NCBI RefSeq assembly: GCF_019008365.1
Contig: NZ_JAHHUL010000010.1
Coordinates: 1 to 64,000, forward strand
Reading direction: 5' to 3'
Origin: Phosphitispora fastidiosa
GTDB taxonomy: Bacteria; Bacillota; Thermincolia; Thermincolales; UBA2595
Length of the DNA: 64,000 nucleotides
The notes under the pieces were generated by a model, which was not told the DNA's origin, searched no databases, and saw nothing but the letters and a program-made list of their open reading frames with translations. Below are positions 18,801-25,886 of this stretch, piece after piece; position 1 is the stretch's first letter; each line of letters begins with the position of its first letter. The translations under genes were made by a program, and so were the position numbers.

Positions 18801-20684
18801 GCGGCCCAGGAATTTGATGTGGACGGCAACCTGATAAACAGAGTTGATCCAAATAACAATGTGAATAACTTTAGCTTTGATAAATCTGGTAGGCTGATTT
18901 CCCAGACTTCAGCGAACGGGCATTCGGTAAATTATGGATATAATGCGCGGAATCTGCTGGAAGAAGTGACAAATGCCAGGGGACAGACTGCTAACTTCAG
19001 TTATGATGACACTGGACGGCTCATCAGTTATTCCGATCAGGACGGGACAATATCTTATACATATGATGCTAATGGCAATATCCTTACAGTTAATGACGAA
19101 AACGAGATCATTACCCGTGAATATGATGCCTTGAACAGGGTTGTCAAATACACTGATACCAGAGGCAATACTATCCTTTATGCATATGACCAAGTGGGCA
19201 ATCTGACATCACTTACTTACCCGGGCGGAAAGCAAGTCCTCTATGAATACGATGCAGCTAACCGGTTGATCAGTGTTACAGACTGGGCAGACCGAAAGAC
19301 TAGATATGAATATGATTGTAACGGGCGCTTAACCAAGACTGTTCGACCAAACGGAACAGTTTTAACTGGGAGTTATGATATAGCGGGGAACCTGATGCAG
19401 TTGAAGGATATTGATTCAGAAGGCAATGTTATAAATCAGTATGATTTTACATTTGATGCAGCAGGGAATGTTATTAAAGAAGAATCGTCAATTGCGGCTG
19501 AACCTGTTTTTCAGGAGAATGTTGTCATGACTTATGGTAGTGATAATCGCCTGAACACATATAATGGCCGCAAGGTTATTTATGATGAGGATGGCAATAT
19601 GATAACCGGGCCTTTGGGTGGGGAAATGAGCAGTTATATTTATGATGCCCGGAACAGACTGACAAATGCAGGAGAGGCGGCCTTCCTGTATGATGCTGAA
19701 AACAATCGCATTGGTGCTGATTATGGTGATGGGGTAATACAGTATGTTATTGACCCGAATGCCCGTCTCAGAAAGTTATTGATTAAGCATGATACTGACG
19801 GTAAACAGACATTTTATGTGTATGGATTAGGACTAATAGGTCAGGAGGAAACTGACGGTGCATTTAGGACATATCATTTTGACCTCCGTGGAAGCACCAC
19901 TGCTTTGACTGACGAAAACGGTATAGTTACAGACCGGTTCAGTTACGGCCCTTATGGGGAGTTATCCAGACTGTCAGGGACAACATCTACAACATTTCTC
20001 TACAACGGGCGCGATGGAGTCATGACTGACGACAACGGTTTGTACTACATGCGGGCAAGGTATTATAATCCTGAGATCAGGAGATTTGTAAATCAGGATG
20101 TTGTGCAGGGGAGTATAGATTTTACACAAAGCCTGAATAGATATGCCTATGTTAATGGGCAGCCGGTTAATTATGTGGATCCATCAGGGCTTTTTTCCGA
20201 GTCCTTTGAGGAAAGTTATAAAAACGTTGATCCGAATAAATTAACTATTTCTGATGAAATTGCGCTTTTAGAATTCGCAAAAGAAATGATACCTACTCCT
20301 AAGCATAAACGATCAATATCAGATGTAAAGTTCTATGCTTCGGTTTCAGCAGACTTATATGAAGAAACTTACGGTGACCCTCCTACATCAGGTTTTCAAG
20401 ATACTCTTGAAGTAGCTAAGATTCCACTTTATATGCTTAAAAGGAGACCGAAGAAAGCAATTGCCCAGTGGGCGAAAATTGTTAAGGTAGCTGATATTAG
20501 ATATCAAAGATATGTTGCACCGGAAGTAGATAGGATGAAAGCAGAATTACAACAATCGATACTTGGTGAGCAACAAGCATTAGAAATAAGTCAATTAATG
20601 GAGCAAGGTCAAAATGAGTATATGCAAAAGCGATTAGAATTATGGGAAGAAGACTATAAAAGCCGTTATGCCTTGGATAAATAG
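12891..20684 (+). CDS. Giant secreted LRR-PKD-Rhs/YD-repeat protein (2597 aa)
   Basis: ATG 12891 follows GGGAGG and opens with a signal peptide (LFILLLLICVLFNL, cleavage near AEA). In order: leucine-rich repeats of the 22-residue internalin type (about 75-325); repeats with TDDGGFIVVGS and related motifs typical of a beta-propeller (about 340-700); a carboxypeptidase-regulatory-like segment (about 705-780); beta-sandwich regions; a PKD domain (about 1240-1320, WNFGDGSTSS); an Rhs N-terminal plug; about 900 residues of YD repeats (GxxxxYxYDxxGN); the Rhs core end (YYMRARYYNPEIRRFVNQD, then YVDPSGLF) near 2400-2435; and a 160-residue variable tail rich in charged helices. Rhs shells enclose C-terminal toxin or adhesin tips; the tail matches nothing I know. 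Confidence 0.9.
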   Translation: MKNNTTLFILLLLICVLFNLNFAISIAEASIDSNAAGNITVVSFNDSNLEAAIREMLGKPTGDITTEDMAELSVLDPVGCGIQDLTGLEYAINLRELDLSGNNIADISSLEGLTKLADLDLESNQICDISSLADLSNLWRLDLDNNQISNLTPLSGLNNLHSLRLISNSITDVTPLTGLTNLCYLDLDNNLINNISPLADLFNLEELSLANNQISNVADLSELASLTHLYLENNEISDVSSLSSLTNLDTLYLSNNQISNINPISSLINLRKLLLADNEIEELDPNIIIGLTHLRYLDIRNNFIDIEDEEIEDMLDDLYWNGVIVDYEPQKEFDEDLRVPVHLEWEKYIEGTGDKYPLVFKKTSDGGYAVLAYMYNINTGHDDYHLIKINSDGSKKWDVIIQGRFNSMYNPILQTDDGGFIVVGSKSSQDNTDSQAYIIKIDDQGNIQWDAELEKQGEFDNATSAAQINNGNFVIAAEYSITSYPWVATRLLILDPLGNQIEETVLQGIEGWAVHKTADGGFVVAGTAVILNSSQSDTCDVWLAKFDDTGEILWEQTYPRFEDELAARVIATDDGGYILGGITSISGMAEFSNDIFIKKVDSTGEQEWEEIYGGEGTDWLHDIREIDEGYVVTADIEYSPSFLKTDCFGYVTEEMVIDRSEGISLGVFNADETLMGIGYDSEVVLLVLKKYSIGDGNAGLFDVSGRVTSGGLGVPDIEMGFSVISGNGEVPANVYTDDSGNWTQTGFDPNTAYRVQPVSDAYSFTPEYIDFTDGNSSLDFTAEEQAFTGSVKITDMIPSYNDGPDVFFTKEFTVEYQGGTVWLSDTPDGSGGVWVLDTIEIAVTHEDGTTANFSRLVWGTEEYPKPAIDITNLFTYGRNDIVVTLKKFYDGPKGSSSLWMTSLIPHTKLEGLPSRITLFPSEEINLSGKIVSESQIEKVTVIFVRNDTGEAEPPYSTFPENTSEFDLSEISFTAIGKKSLPGEYTVKVFSRNAGSSLGIELGRTILEVLDPVPKKELIYIPEEDKWLLRAKINEMLVPQNGEEWPQVYIAVFNSYSNSWSYINIDQNNTLIRTGPGNNYELKVPSTNFGRLKTYQFAFVAEGYHDLEGLKNAANEEWLHLYMDQQLQQTFTAVLKDNWNVQYNWTHYGLEAAIDPPEVGNPPDFHIFITNANGQNVPLDSNTTLLEWNESKQKFYRFWKPSDIGLTPGATYYFGVVEEGYEDQWSPTFKRPVEIPVIPPQAKFSYTLKDGCEDVIQFWSEAKDCDGTIESWKWNFGDGSTSSYRNPYHTFTPREEPYYVTLTVTDDSGATSTSSPVAVKVNLQYTGTAAEPKISISAPSQGTTGTPVFDPLDSATGAHVIDRSLLLVSGAKGDISFTIHYNSLLLQEGSLGRGWESAFDTRLEEVSDETVIIHWSANRKNIYSRIGEHEFRCSDLKEQFNILLKDVDGSYTLTLKDKSVYSFSALGRLIQLVSASNQTVLLSYDDYGYLTEVLEPESGQAFRFDYNPDGLMTLIKDNLDRTVELTYDESHNLVGITGPMGYTATYFYNEEGQVVKGIDGEGQSIFENTYDDQGRVIAQDDGVDGNQLTRLVYDENILTGIIKTTVYDRNGNSRVFSYNNKYQLLSMQDELGNIVETNQYDDVGNIISVTDVKGNTTLLDYDSRGNLISVTDPTGRTIKLEYDENDNLIALENEVGKKNSYTYDENNNVTSLTNPMGSTTTYSYNSEGQLVEVTSPDLATTTFEYVAGQVYSVTNPVGNKVYYYYDDIGRLTQITDAAGKSILFGFDSADNLISATDPLGNTVTYSYDSNHNKLSETDANGNTTRYQYNGNGKVIRIIDALENETQYKYDGEDRLVSIIDAKGNETLLDYDAKGRLVRITDPLGNSKSFEYDALGNLTKEYDAYGQLVRSYEYDVSNNPLSVTDALGNTVAYQYDRLNRIIGITDSLGRTTQFNYDDLNRLVSTTDPLGNNAAQEFDVDGNLINRVDPNNNVNNFSFDKSGRLISQTSANGHSVNYGYNARNLLEEVTNARGQTANFSYDDTGRLISYSDQDGTISYTYDANGNILTVNDENEIITREYDALNRVVKYTDTRGNTILYAYDQVGNLTSLTYPGGKQVLYEYDAANRLISVTDWADRKTRYEYDCNGRLTKTVRPNGTVLTGSYDIAGNLMQLKDIDSEGNVINQYDFTFDAAGNVIKEESSIAAEPVFQENVVMTYGSDNRLNTYNGRKVIYDEDGNMITGPLGGEMSSYIYDARNRLTNAGEAAFLYDAENNRIGADYGDGVIQYVIDPNARLRKLLIKHDTDGKQTFYVYGLGLIGQEETDGAFRTYHFDLRGSTTALTDENGIVTDRFSYGPYGELSRLSGTTSTTFLYNGRDGVMTDDNGLYYMRARYYNPEIRRFVNQDVVQGSIDFTQSLNRYAYVNGQPVNYVDPSGLFSESFEESYKNVDPNKLTISDEIALLEFAKEMIPTPKHKRSISDVKFYASVSADLYEETYGDPPTSGFQDTLEVAKIPLYMLKRRPKKAIAQWAKIVKVADIRYQRYVAPEVDRMKAELQQSILGEQQALEISQLMEQGQNEYMQKRLELWEEDYKSRYALDK

Positions 20685-20719
20685 AACTAGCTGATTAGGC
20701 CTAAAGGGAGGATTATATC

Positions 20720-21532
20720 GTGAGGACAAAATTAAGTATATATAAACTTTTTATAGTTGTAATAGTATTTAACTTATTGTCAATCTTGCCCGCAAACGCT
20801 ACAACCTACACTTACGACGACCTTAACCGTCTCATATCTGTAGAGTACGATTCAGGAAAAAAAGTAAATTATACCTACGATTCAGCCGGCAACATCACAA
20901 AAATTACTTATATCACCAAGGATTCATCGCATTCATCAGGATCGTCAGAGCAGATTATTCCAGTGCACTTCAATGACATGACCAATCATTGGGCTGCACA
21001 GGCTGTGGCTGAACTAAGCGGAATGGGAATTATCAACGGGTACCCGGATGGGACATTTAAGCCGGAACGGGAAATAACAAGAGTGGAGATTATTGCCGCT
21101 GTTAATAAGGCATTGGGCCTGCAACCTCCATTGCCCGGAGATTTACAGACAATAAACGTACAGTTTTCTGATTCTGCTTTAATCCCGGAATGGGCTTATG
21201 AATCCATGGCAGCAGTGGTCAGGGAAGGGTTAATCCAGGGGAACCCACAGCAGGACGGCACCCTTACACTTGATCCAAGCAGACCCATAACCCGCGCAGA
21301 AATGGCGGCACTGATTGTATCCATCATTGAGCAAAAAATCGGTCCTGTCATTCCTGCAGAACTCACTTTTTCAGATGCTGATAACATTCCAAAATGGGCA
21401 AAGGATGCCATAGGAATTGCTTCAGCTAAGGGTGTTATCACGGGCTATACCGATAATACCTTCCGGGCCCAAAACAATATTACCCGTGCGGAGGCCGCCT
21501 CAATGATCCTTCGTTTGATAAAACTAATCTAA
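20720..21532 (+). CDS. SLH-domain protein with one N-terminal YD repeat
   Basis: GTG 20720 follows AAAGGGAGG. The 270-residue product has a signal peptide ending near ANA, then a single YD-repeat unit (TYTYDDLNRLISVEYDSGKK then YTYDSAGNITKITY), a Ser-rich linker, and three SLH domains (HFNDMTNHWAAQAV, GIINGYPDGTFKPE, ITRAE motifs). SLH domains bind secondary cell-wall polymer and anchor proteins in the S-layer. It starts 35 bp after the giant Rhs gene, and the lone YD repeat matches the repeats of that protein. It is either a remnant of an SLH-anchored Rhs protein or a dock for it. Confidence 0.85.
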   Translation: MRTKLSIYKLFIVVIVFNLLSILPANATTYTYDDLNRLISVEYDSGKKVNYTYDSAGNITKITYITKDSSHSSGSSEQIIPVHFNDMTNHWAAQAVAELSGMGIINGYPDGTFKPEREITRVEIIAAVNKALGLQPPLPGDLQTINVQFSDSALIPEWAYESMAAVVREGLIQGNPQQDGTLTLDPSRPITRAEMAALIVSIIEQKIGPVIPAELTFSDADNIPKWAKDAIGIASAKGVITGYTDNTFRAQNNITRAEAASMILRLIKLI

Positions 21533-21565
21533 ATTATTAGATTCCTCGAGGAGTGACGGATAAAT

Positions 21566-22606
21566 ATGAAAAGATTATTAATATTTGCAGTAATTGCATC
21601 AATTCTTTTGACAGGATCAGCAGCATATGCAAATGATGTGTATGAGGATTATGCAATAAAGCTAAAAAAAATTGGAGTATTTATAGGTACTGATTCAGGG
21701 TTTGAATTAGACAGAACGTCAACCAGAGCAGAAGCGGCAGTCATGTTTGTAAGACTATTGGGCGCAGAGAAAGAAGCTCAGGATAAAAAATATAAACATC
21801 CCTTTACCGATGTACCTAAATGGGCAAATGACCATGTGGGTTATCTGTATCATGAAAAGTTAACCTATGGTACCGGTGCAACTACTTTTGGTTCCAACGA
21901 TATAATTGATTATGATGGGTACTGTACGTTTATTTTAAGGGCTTTGGGCTACAGTGATGCAAATGGTGACTTTGAATGGAATGAAGCTCTGAGGTTTGCA
22001 GATGATATGATGATATTTACTCACCGGGTTTGCGGCAGCCTGGATTATAAATTTCGCAGAAAATATATGGCCAGATTAAGTTACTTAGCCCTAAAAGCCA
22101 ATTTGAAGGGCCATGAAAATTATTCATTAATAGAAAAGCTGGTTGATATGAATGCAATCACTGCGGATAAGGCAGAAAGAATCGGGTTATTGAAGATAGA
22201 AAAAAACGGTCAGCCCATAACAGAACTATCTAAGGAAATGACTGCAAGGCTTTTAAGTTATCCGCTTGACTATGAAAATGAAGCGAAACTGGATTTTGGT
22301 GAAATGTTTGAAAAAGAGCCGGAATTGGTAAATTTACTTATGGAAAAACTATGTACTGATGTAATTAAGTTGAGTAACAATGAAAAGTTTTTTATCAACG
22401 AACAATTATTCTATAAAACTTGGAATAACAAATATCTTGCCAGGGGAGTACTTCAAATAACAAAAGAAGATGGGACAATAACCGAGCAGGATATAGGAAT
22501 TGAGTTTTGGTATGGACGATATGATTACGAACCTCCGGAAACGAGAAGATATAGAGTTGAAGAAATAATACCTTTAGGTGCAAAGAGAATAATTAAATTT
22601 GATTAA
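21566..22606 (+). CDS. S-layer homology-related secreted protein
   Basis: This is a 346-residue protein with a signal peptide ending near AYA (residue 22) and two SLH-like segments: RTSTRAEAAVMFVRLLG, then HPFTDVPKWANDHVGYLYH and a third partial unit at GSNDIIDYDGYCTFILRALG. The C-terminal half (about 170-346) has no SLH motifs and is not recognised. A CGAGGAGTG ribosome binding site lies upstream of ATG 21566. It follows the SLH/YD gene by 33 bp and likely belongs to the same surface operon. Confidence 0.8.
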   Translation: MKRLLIFAVIASILLTGSAAYANDVYEDYAIKLKKIGVFIGTDSGFELDRTSTRAEAAVMFVRLLGAEKEAQDKKYKHPFTDVPKWANDHVGYLYHEKLTYGTGATTFGSNDIIDYDGYCTFILRALGYSDANGDFEWNEALRFADDMMIFTHRVCGSLDYKFRRKYMARLSYLALKANLKGHENYSLIEKLVDMNAITADKAERIGLLKIEKNGQPITELSKEMTARLLSYPLDYENEAKLDFGEMFEKEPELVNLLMEKLCTDVIKLSNNEKFFINEQLFYKTWNNKYLARGVLQITKEDGTITEQDIGIEFWYGRYDYEPPETRRYRVEEIIPLGAKRIIKFD

Positions 22607-22664
22607 TCTAGGCGTCCGTAATGTTCGAAATTTTGTTTATAGAGCCATTTTCAAAACCATATAT

Positions 22665-23256
22665 GTGAGAGGGAGGTTCGCAATCTTCAAGAGAATAAGC
22701 CTATTGGCAATAGTGACATCTTTGTTTTTGATTATGATCCCTTTGGTTTGTTCTGCTGAATCCCAGGAAGCAAGCCTCTGGGTCCAAGAGGCTGTACAGG
22801 GAATGCGGGAAAACAACCTGGCAGATGAACAGGTTTTTAACAACTATCAAAAAAATATTACCCGGGCAGAGTTTTGCATGATGGCAATAAGAATGACGGA
22901 AAAAGTAAAGGGAACTGTTACCATACAAAACGGGGAAGATGTGTTCAGCGATATCGCGGAAAACCGGTATCAAGATGATATAATAAAAGCATACCGGTTG
23001 GGGGTCGTTAGCGGTGTGGGTAACGGAAAGTTTGCCCCTGACGCAGAGATTACCAGGGAACAGATAGCGGTTATGGTTCTGAAGACCATTCAGGCTATTT
23101 ATCCGGAAGAAAACTATACGGCATCTTTTGACAGAACTTTTGTTGACTATGAGGAAATCTCTAATTGGGCCAGAAATGCCATCAAATATTCCTATGAGAA
23201 CAACATAATGAGCGGAGTAAAGCCAAATGAGATAGGCCCACAACAAAAGGCCACCA
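22665..23256 (+). pseudogene. Truncated SLH-domain protein
   Basis: The segment encodes a signal-peptide-like stretch (RISLLAIVTSLFLIMIPLVC) and SLH units (NITRAEFCMMAIRM, VVSGVGNGKFAPDAEITREQ). It then breaks off inside the third unit at EIGPQQKAT, where REQ-type SLH sequence should follow. A GGGAGG site stands in front of an ATC codon where an ATG would be expected (about 22683), so even the start appears decayed; GTG 22665 is the only in-frame alternative nearby. The frame then runs meaninglessly into another gene fragment. Confidence 0.7.
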
Positions 23257-23981
23257 GTGAAAATTGCTGTAGGCAAAATAAATGCGGTGGCAGGCAAAGA
23301 GTGGGACCAGGATCTCGGATGAAGGCCAGGACTATGTGGTTTGCCCTGATCAGCCCTGGCTGGACGGCATTAACGCCGGTGATGGGTTTATAAGGCAATT
23401 TGTTGCAATGCCCCTGAGAATGGGTTTATACCGTTGAAGGGCAGGTATCAGGGAACGAAGATCATGGGGGGATTCAGATAATCGTATATGAACCCAAACC
23501 AGGCCTCTTTCCTGATAAACAACCGGAATATCAATCGGACAAGTCTGTCTTTTACAGTGTGAAAATAAAGTCGTGCTGCTGCACGGGTGAGATGGGTTTA
23601 GCTGCCGGGGGAAGGATGAAACAGTCCATATACCTGGATGATTATGGTATCGATACATGGGACCGGAATAATTATGGCAGGGTATATGTGCATATTGTCA
23701 ACAGCATGATGTTTCGTGAAATAACGGGGCTGGAACCTCCGGAAACACCGGTTTCGGCCAAGACTTATACGGAATATGGATTCCCGTGGTTTGATCTCCT
23801 GGATGAAGGGAAGGGGGATGTGGCTGCTTCCGGTACGCTCTCAAAGGTTAAATCCGTTAAAGAAATGGATAAAAAGAAAGGGTTTTCGACCCAACAGGAT
23901 GATTCCACCGTGGAAGTTCCGGAAGATCAGGTGAAAAAGACCAAGTGGGGTCCGGATATTGTGAAGGATGGGGCGTGGTAA
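23257..23981 (+). pseudogene. Frameshifted fragment of a conserved unknown gene
   Basis: Reading across three frames recovers a continuous protein-like sequence: a GTG at 23257 opens KIAVGKINAVAGKEWDQDL; after a frame change QDYVVCPDQPWLDGINAG and IRQFVAMPLRMG; after another, YTVEGQVSGNEDHGGIQI and VYEPKPG; then the last part with GIDTWDRNNYGRVYVHIVNS and FPWFDLLDEG. At least two single-base shifts break it (near 23320 and 23420). I believe I have seen this motif set in bacterial proteins of unknown function, but cannot name a family. The fragment is fused directly to the truncated SLH gene. Confidence 0.7.
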
Positions 23982-24006
23982 AAAGTACGGACCTAAAGGA
24001 GTAGAT

Positions 24007-24213
24007 TTGAATTTTTTTTCAAAAGAAGAAAAAGTGAGCCAGATGACATCAGGAACTATGAGCAATACCTTTTTAGATGCACAAAAAGATTGGATAGTTT
24101 TCGTAGTTGCAGGCACCGAGGTGGCAAAGACATTTGAATTCAAAAACGTTTACAATATTAGTGAATTCATACATAATATTGTTAAGAGCGAAGTGGGGAA
24201 AATCGTCATGTAA
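24007..24213 (+). CDS. Small unknown protein (68 aa)
   Basis: AAAGGAG (23996-24001) stands 5 bp before TTG 24007, giving a 68-residue product beginning MNFFSKEEKVSQMTSGTMSN, with a hydrophobic segment WIVFVVAGTEVA in the middle. It follows the frameshifted pseudogene and may be another remnant of it, since the frame also extends upstream without a stop to 23968. No family is recognised. Confidence 0.35.
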   Translation: MNFFSKEEKVSQMTSGTMSNTFLDAQKDWIVFVVAGTEVAKTFEFKNVYNISEFIHNIVKSEVGKIVM

Positions 24214-24238
24214 AATCTAATTTCACCATTGTTTTTTC

Positions 24239-24268
24239 TTGACAATATTTTTTTTGTTGGTTTATTCT
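24239..24268 (+). promoter_or_regulatory. Sigma-A-like promoter candidate
   Basis: TTGACA (24239-24244), an 18-bp spacer and TATTCT (24263-24268) lie upstream of the decayed and intact nucleotidyltransferase genes. Confidence 0.45.
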
Positions 24269-24331
24269 AAGTGTAAAGTATACCGACCCCATAGTGTTTA
24301 GGTTCTTACAGGAATGCAGAGGAGGTAAAAT

Positions 24332-24567
24332 AATGTTCTTTTCGGGTCACGAGCAAAGGGCATAGTATGAAAAACGGTGATATTGTTATCTTTGTAATAA
24401 AAGATACTAAGAATAAAAAAGAACTGGTTCAGGACATATTGTTGGAGATAGATTGTGATATTGATTTGGACGTGGTAGTTTATACTCCGGCTCAATGGGA
24501 AAAATTTAAAGATGATAAAACAATGTTTGCCTATTGTATCAATAAGACAGGTGTGAGCATTGGTGGT
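24332..24567 (+). pseudogene. Decayed MNT-type nucleotidyltransferase
   Basis: One frame at 24335-24361 reads VLFGSRAKG, the signature of minimal nucleotidyltransferases. A stop follows, and a shifted frame from about 24364 continues with KNGDIVIFVIKDT, where the usual second catalytic Asp of the DxD pair is Val, and then DVVVYTPAQWEKFKDDK and FAYCINKTGVSI, the typical C terminus. N-terminal sequence is missing. It sits directly upstream of an intact MNT-HEPN pair and is probably the dead antitoxin gene of an earlier pair or a duplicate. Confidence 0.7.
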
Positions 24568-24583
24568 TGGGAAGGAGATTTTC

Positions 24584-24904
24584 ATGTTAGACAATCAAAA
24601 AATATCTTTAATTATAGAAAAACTCGTAAAGGCTTATCAGCCAAAAAAGATATATCTTTTTGGCTCATTCGCCTGGGGAAAGCCAAAAGAGGATAGTGAC
24701 CTGGATATCCTTATTATTGTTTACCACTCAGAGAAAAAGCCATATAAAAGAATGAAACCCGCTTATCAGGCTTTAAGGGATATCAGGGTTTCAAAAGATA
24801 TATTGGTATATACTGAAGAGGAATTCGAAACACTTGCAGCAGAACCATCTTCGTTGTTTTATAAAATAAAACTCCAGGGAGTGAAACTTTATGAAGCTGC
24901 ATGA
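24584..24904 (+). CDS. mntA: MNT-domain nucleotidyltransferase antitoxin
   Basis: This is a 106-residue protein with the minimal nucleotidyltransferase motif LFGSFAWGKPKEDSDLDILI (GSxxxG with DxD). In MntA-HepT systems the nucleotidyltransferase transfers AMP onto the HEPN toxin and so neutralises it. ATG 24584 has AAGGAG at the right distance. Its end overlaps the HEPN gene by 14 bp, as expected for a coupled toxin-antitoxin operon. All three acidic positions cannot be confirmed by eye, but the DLD pair is intact, in contrast to the decayed copy just upstream. Confidence 0.85.
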   Translation: MLDNQKISLIIEKLVKAYQPKKIYLFGSFAWGKPKEDSDLDILIIVYHSEKKPYKRMKPAYQALRDIRVSKDILVYTEEEFETLAAEPSSLFYKIKLQGVKLYEAA

Positions 24905-25280
24905 AGATTGGCTAGTTAAAGCTGAACATGATTTGCTATCTTCAAAGAAACTGATTGCGGGTGATGACCCAATCCTTGATACGGCAGCATATCATACACA
25001 GCAATGTGCTGAGAAATCATTAAAGGCATATTTGGCATATCACGGAAAACCTGTTATCAGAACTCACGATCTCAATGAGTTAGTTAATCAATGTGCTGAC
25101 ATTAATCCTAGTTTTGATTTTTTACATGACCTTGTTGATGAACTAAACCCTTATAGCACAATTTTTCGGTATCCCGGTGATTTATTAGTACCGGAGTACC
25201 CTGATGTGGAAACTGCTATTGAATATGCTGAAAGGATTATGAAGTTTGTGATAGAAAAGATAGACAAGGATAATAACTAA
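24891..25280 (+). CDS. hepT: HEPN-domain protein, partner of MNT antitoxin
   Basis: This is a 129-residue all-helical protein of the HI0074-type HEPN family: WLVKAEHDLLSSKKLI, YHTQQCAEKSLKAYL, RTHDLNELV and the C-terminal FRYPGD motif. HEPN proteins of this kind are RNases or RNase-like toxins that pair with an upstream MNT protein. The strict Rx4-6H RNase motif is not obvious here; RTHDL is the only close candidate, so RNase activity is not assured. The start overlaps the MNT gene by 14 bp. The ORF ends before a 600-bp stretch of gene remnants. Confidence 0.85.
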   Translation: MKLHEDWLVKAEHDLLSSKKLIAGDDPILDTAAYHTQQCAEKSLKAYLAYHGKPVIRTHDLNELVNQCADINPSFDFLHDLVDELNPYSTIFRYPGDLLVPEYPDVETAIEYAERIMKFVIEKIDKDNN

Positions 25281-25376
25281 ATTTTGCCAGGACGAGATGT
25301 ACAAATACACTAAGTTCAGTCTAGAATTTATCAATAACAAATAGAAGGAATTCTTTGGGATTTGGCGAAATAAATA

Positions 25377-25529
25377 TGGCACACAATTGATGTTGCATAC
25401 TATGATCAAATTATAAATGCGCTTGCGGTTGACTCAAAAAACCGGGTAGTGCGCGATGTTAAAAGAAAAATGCCAACCGCTGGAATCATTTCATCCTTAC
25501 AGTTTCTAAACGAAATGACTCCTCAATAA
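25377..25529 (+). pseudogene. Possible gene fragment in intergenic debris
   Basis: A 50-codon open stretch with no start or ribosome binding site reads WHTIDVAYYDQIINALAV and ends FLNEMTPQ. Amino-acid composition looks protein-like, so it may be the tail of a lost gene. The rest of the 25281-25886 gap holds a tRNA fragment, a hairpin and a promoter listed separately; I see no other gene in it. Confidence 0.3.
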
Positions 25530-25560
25530 GCTGGAGACAGTTCACGCACGTTTGAGGGGC

Positions 25561-25603
25561 GTGTGGTTTAACCGTGAGGGTTCAAGTCCCTCCGACCGCA
25601 CCA
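25561..25603 (+). pseudogene. 3' fragment of a tRNA (Leu-like), with CCA
   Basis: GAGGG-TTCAAGT-CCCTC (25576-25592) is a perfect T arm, followed by CGACCGC, discriminator A and CCA (25593-25603). The CGACCGC acceptor half would need GCGGTCG at the 5' end, as in many bacterial tRNA-Leu, but no such sequence, D arm or anticodon arm occurs in the preceding 90 bases. Such 3' tRNA fragments are the usual footprint of an element integrated at a tRNA gene. Confidence 0.7.
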
Positions 25604-25634
25604 AAACGAAATTTTAAACCCTTATATATCAAAC

Positions 25635-25682
25635 AAGGCTTTACGGGTGTTTACCAAGTGTAAACCACGTAAGGCCTTTTTT
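25635..25682 (+). terminator. Hairpin terminator after tRNA fragment
   Basis: AAGGCTTTACG (25635-25645) pairs with CGTAAGGCCTT (25668-25678) with one G-U pair, followed by T6. It may have belonged to the tRNA transcription unit or to a departed integrated element. Confidence 0.75.
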
Positions 25683-25764
25683 CTCATTGCTGTTTTCCTT
25701 GTGTTCCAATATCCCCCAGTAATCCCAGAAGCAACCGGAAGGGCCAGAATAGTAAATATTTGGG

Positions 25765-25793
25765 TGGACGGTGGTATTTCGCTATGGTATAAT
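25765..25793 (+). promoter_or_regulatory. Extended -10 promoter for radical SAM gene
   Basis: A weak -35 TGGACG (25765-25770), a 17-bp spacer and an extended -10 TGGTATAAT ending at 25793 lie 93 bp upstream of the radical SAM start. Confidence 0.5.
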
Positions 25794-25886
25794 GTAGCAA
25801 TAAGTGGCCTGGTGCGGAAATATTTCCCGTCGGTTTTCAACCCGTGCGGAGCGTCACGTCATGACTCTTGAAATGGGGGCATTGCC

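Noticed and set aside
20720-20940. SLH/YD gene as a frameshifted continuation of the giant Rhs gene
   Set aside because: It has its own ribosome binding site, start codon and signal peptide, so it is a separate gene even if derived from such a protein.
24696-25280. Possible CRISPR or direct-repeat array around the toxin-antitoxin genes
   Set aside because: No regularly spaced repeats are present; the impression came from A+T-rich coding sequence.
25647-25871. A 74-codon frame after the tRNA fragment
   Set aside because: It runs through the terminator hairpin and the promoter of the radical SAM gene, has no ribosome binding site, and its composition is not protein-like.
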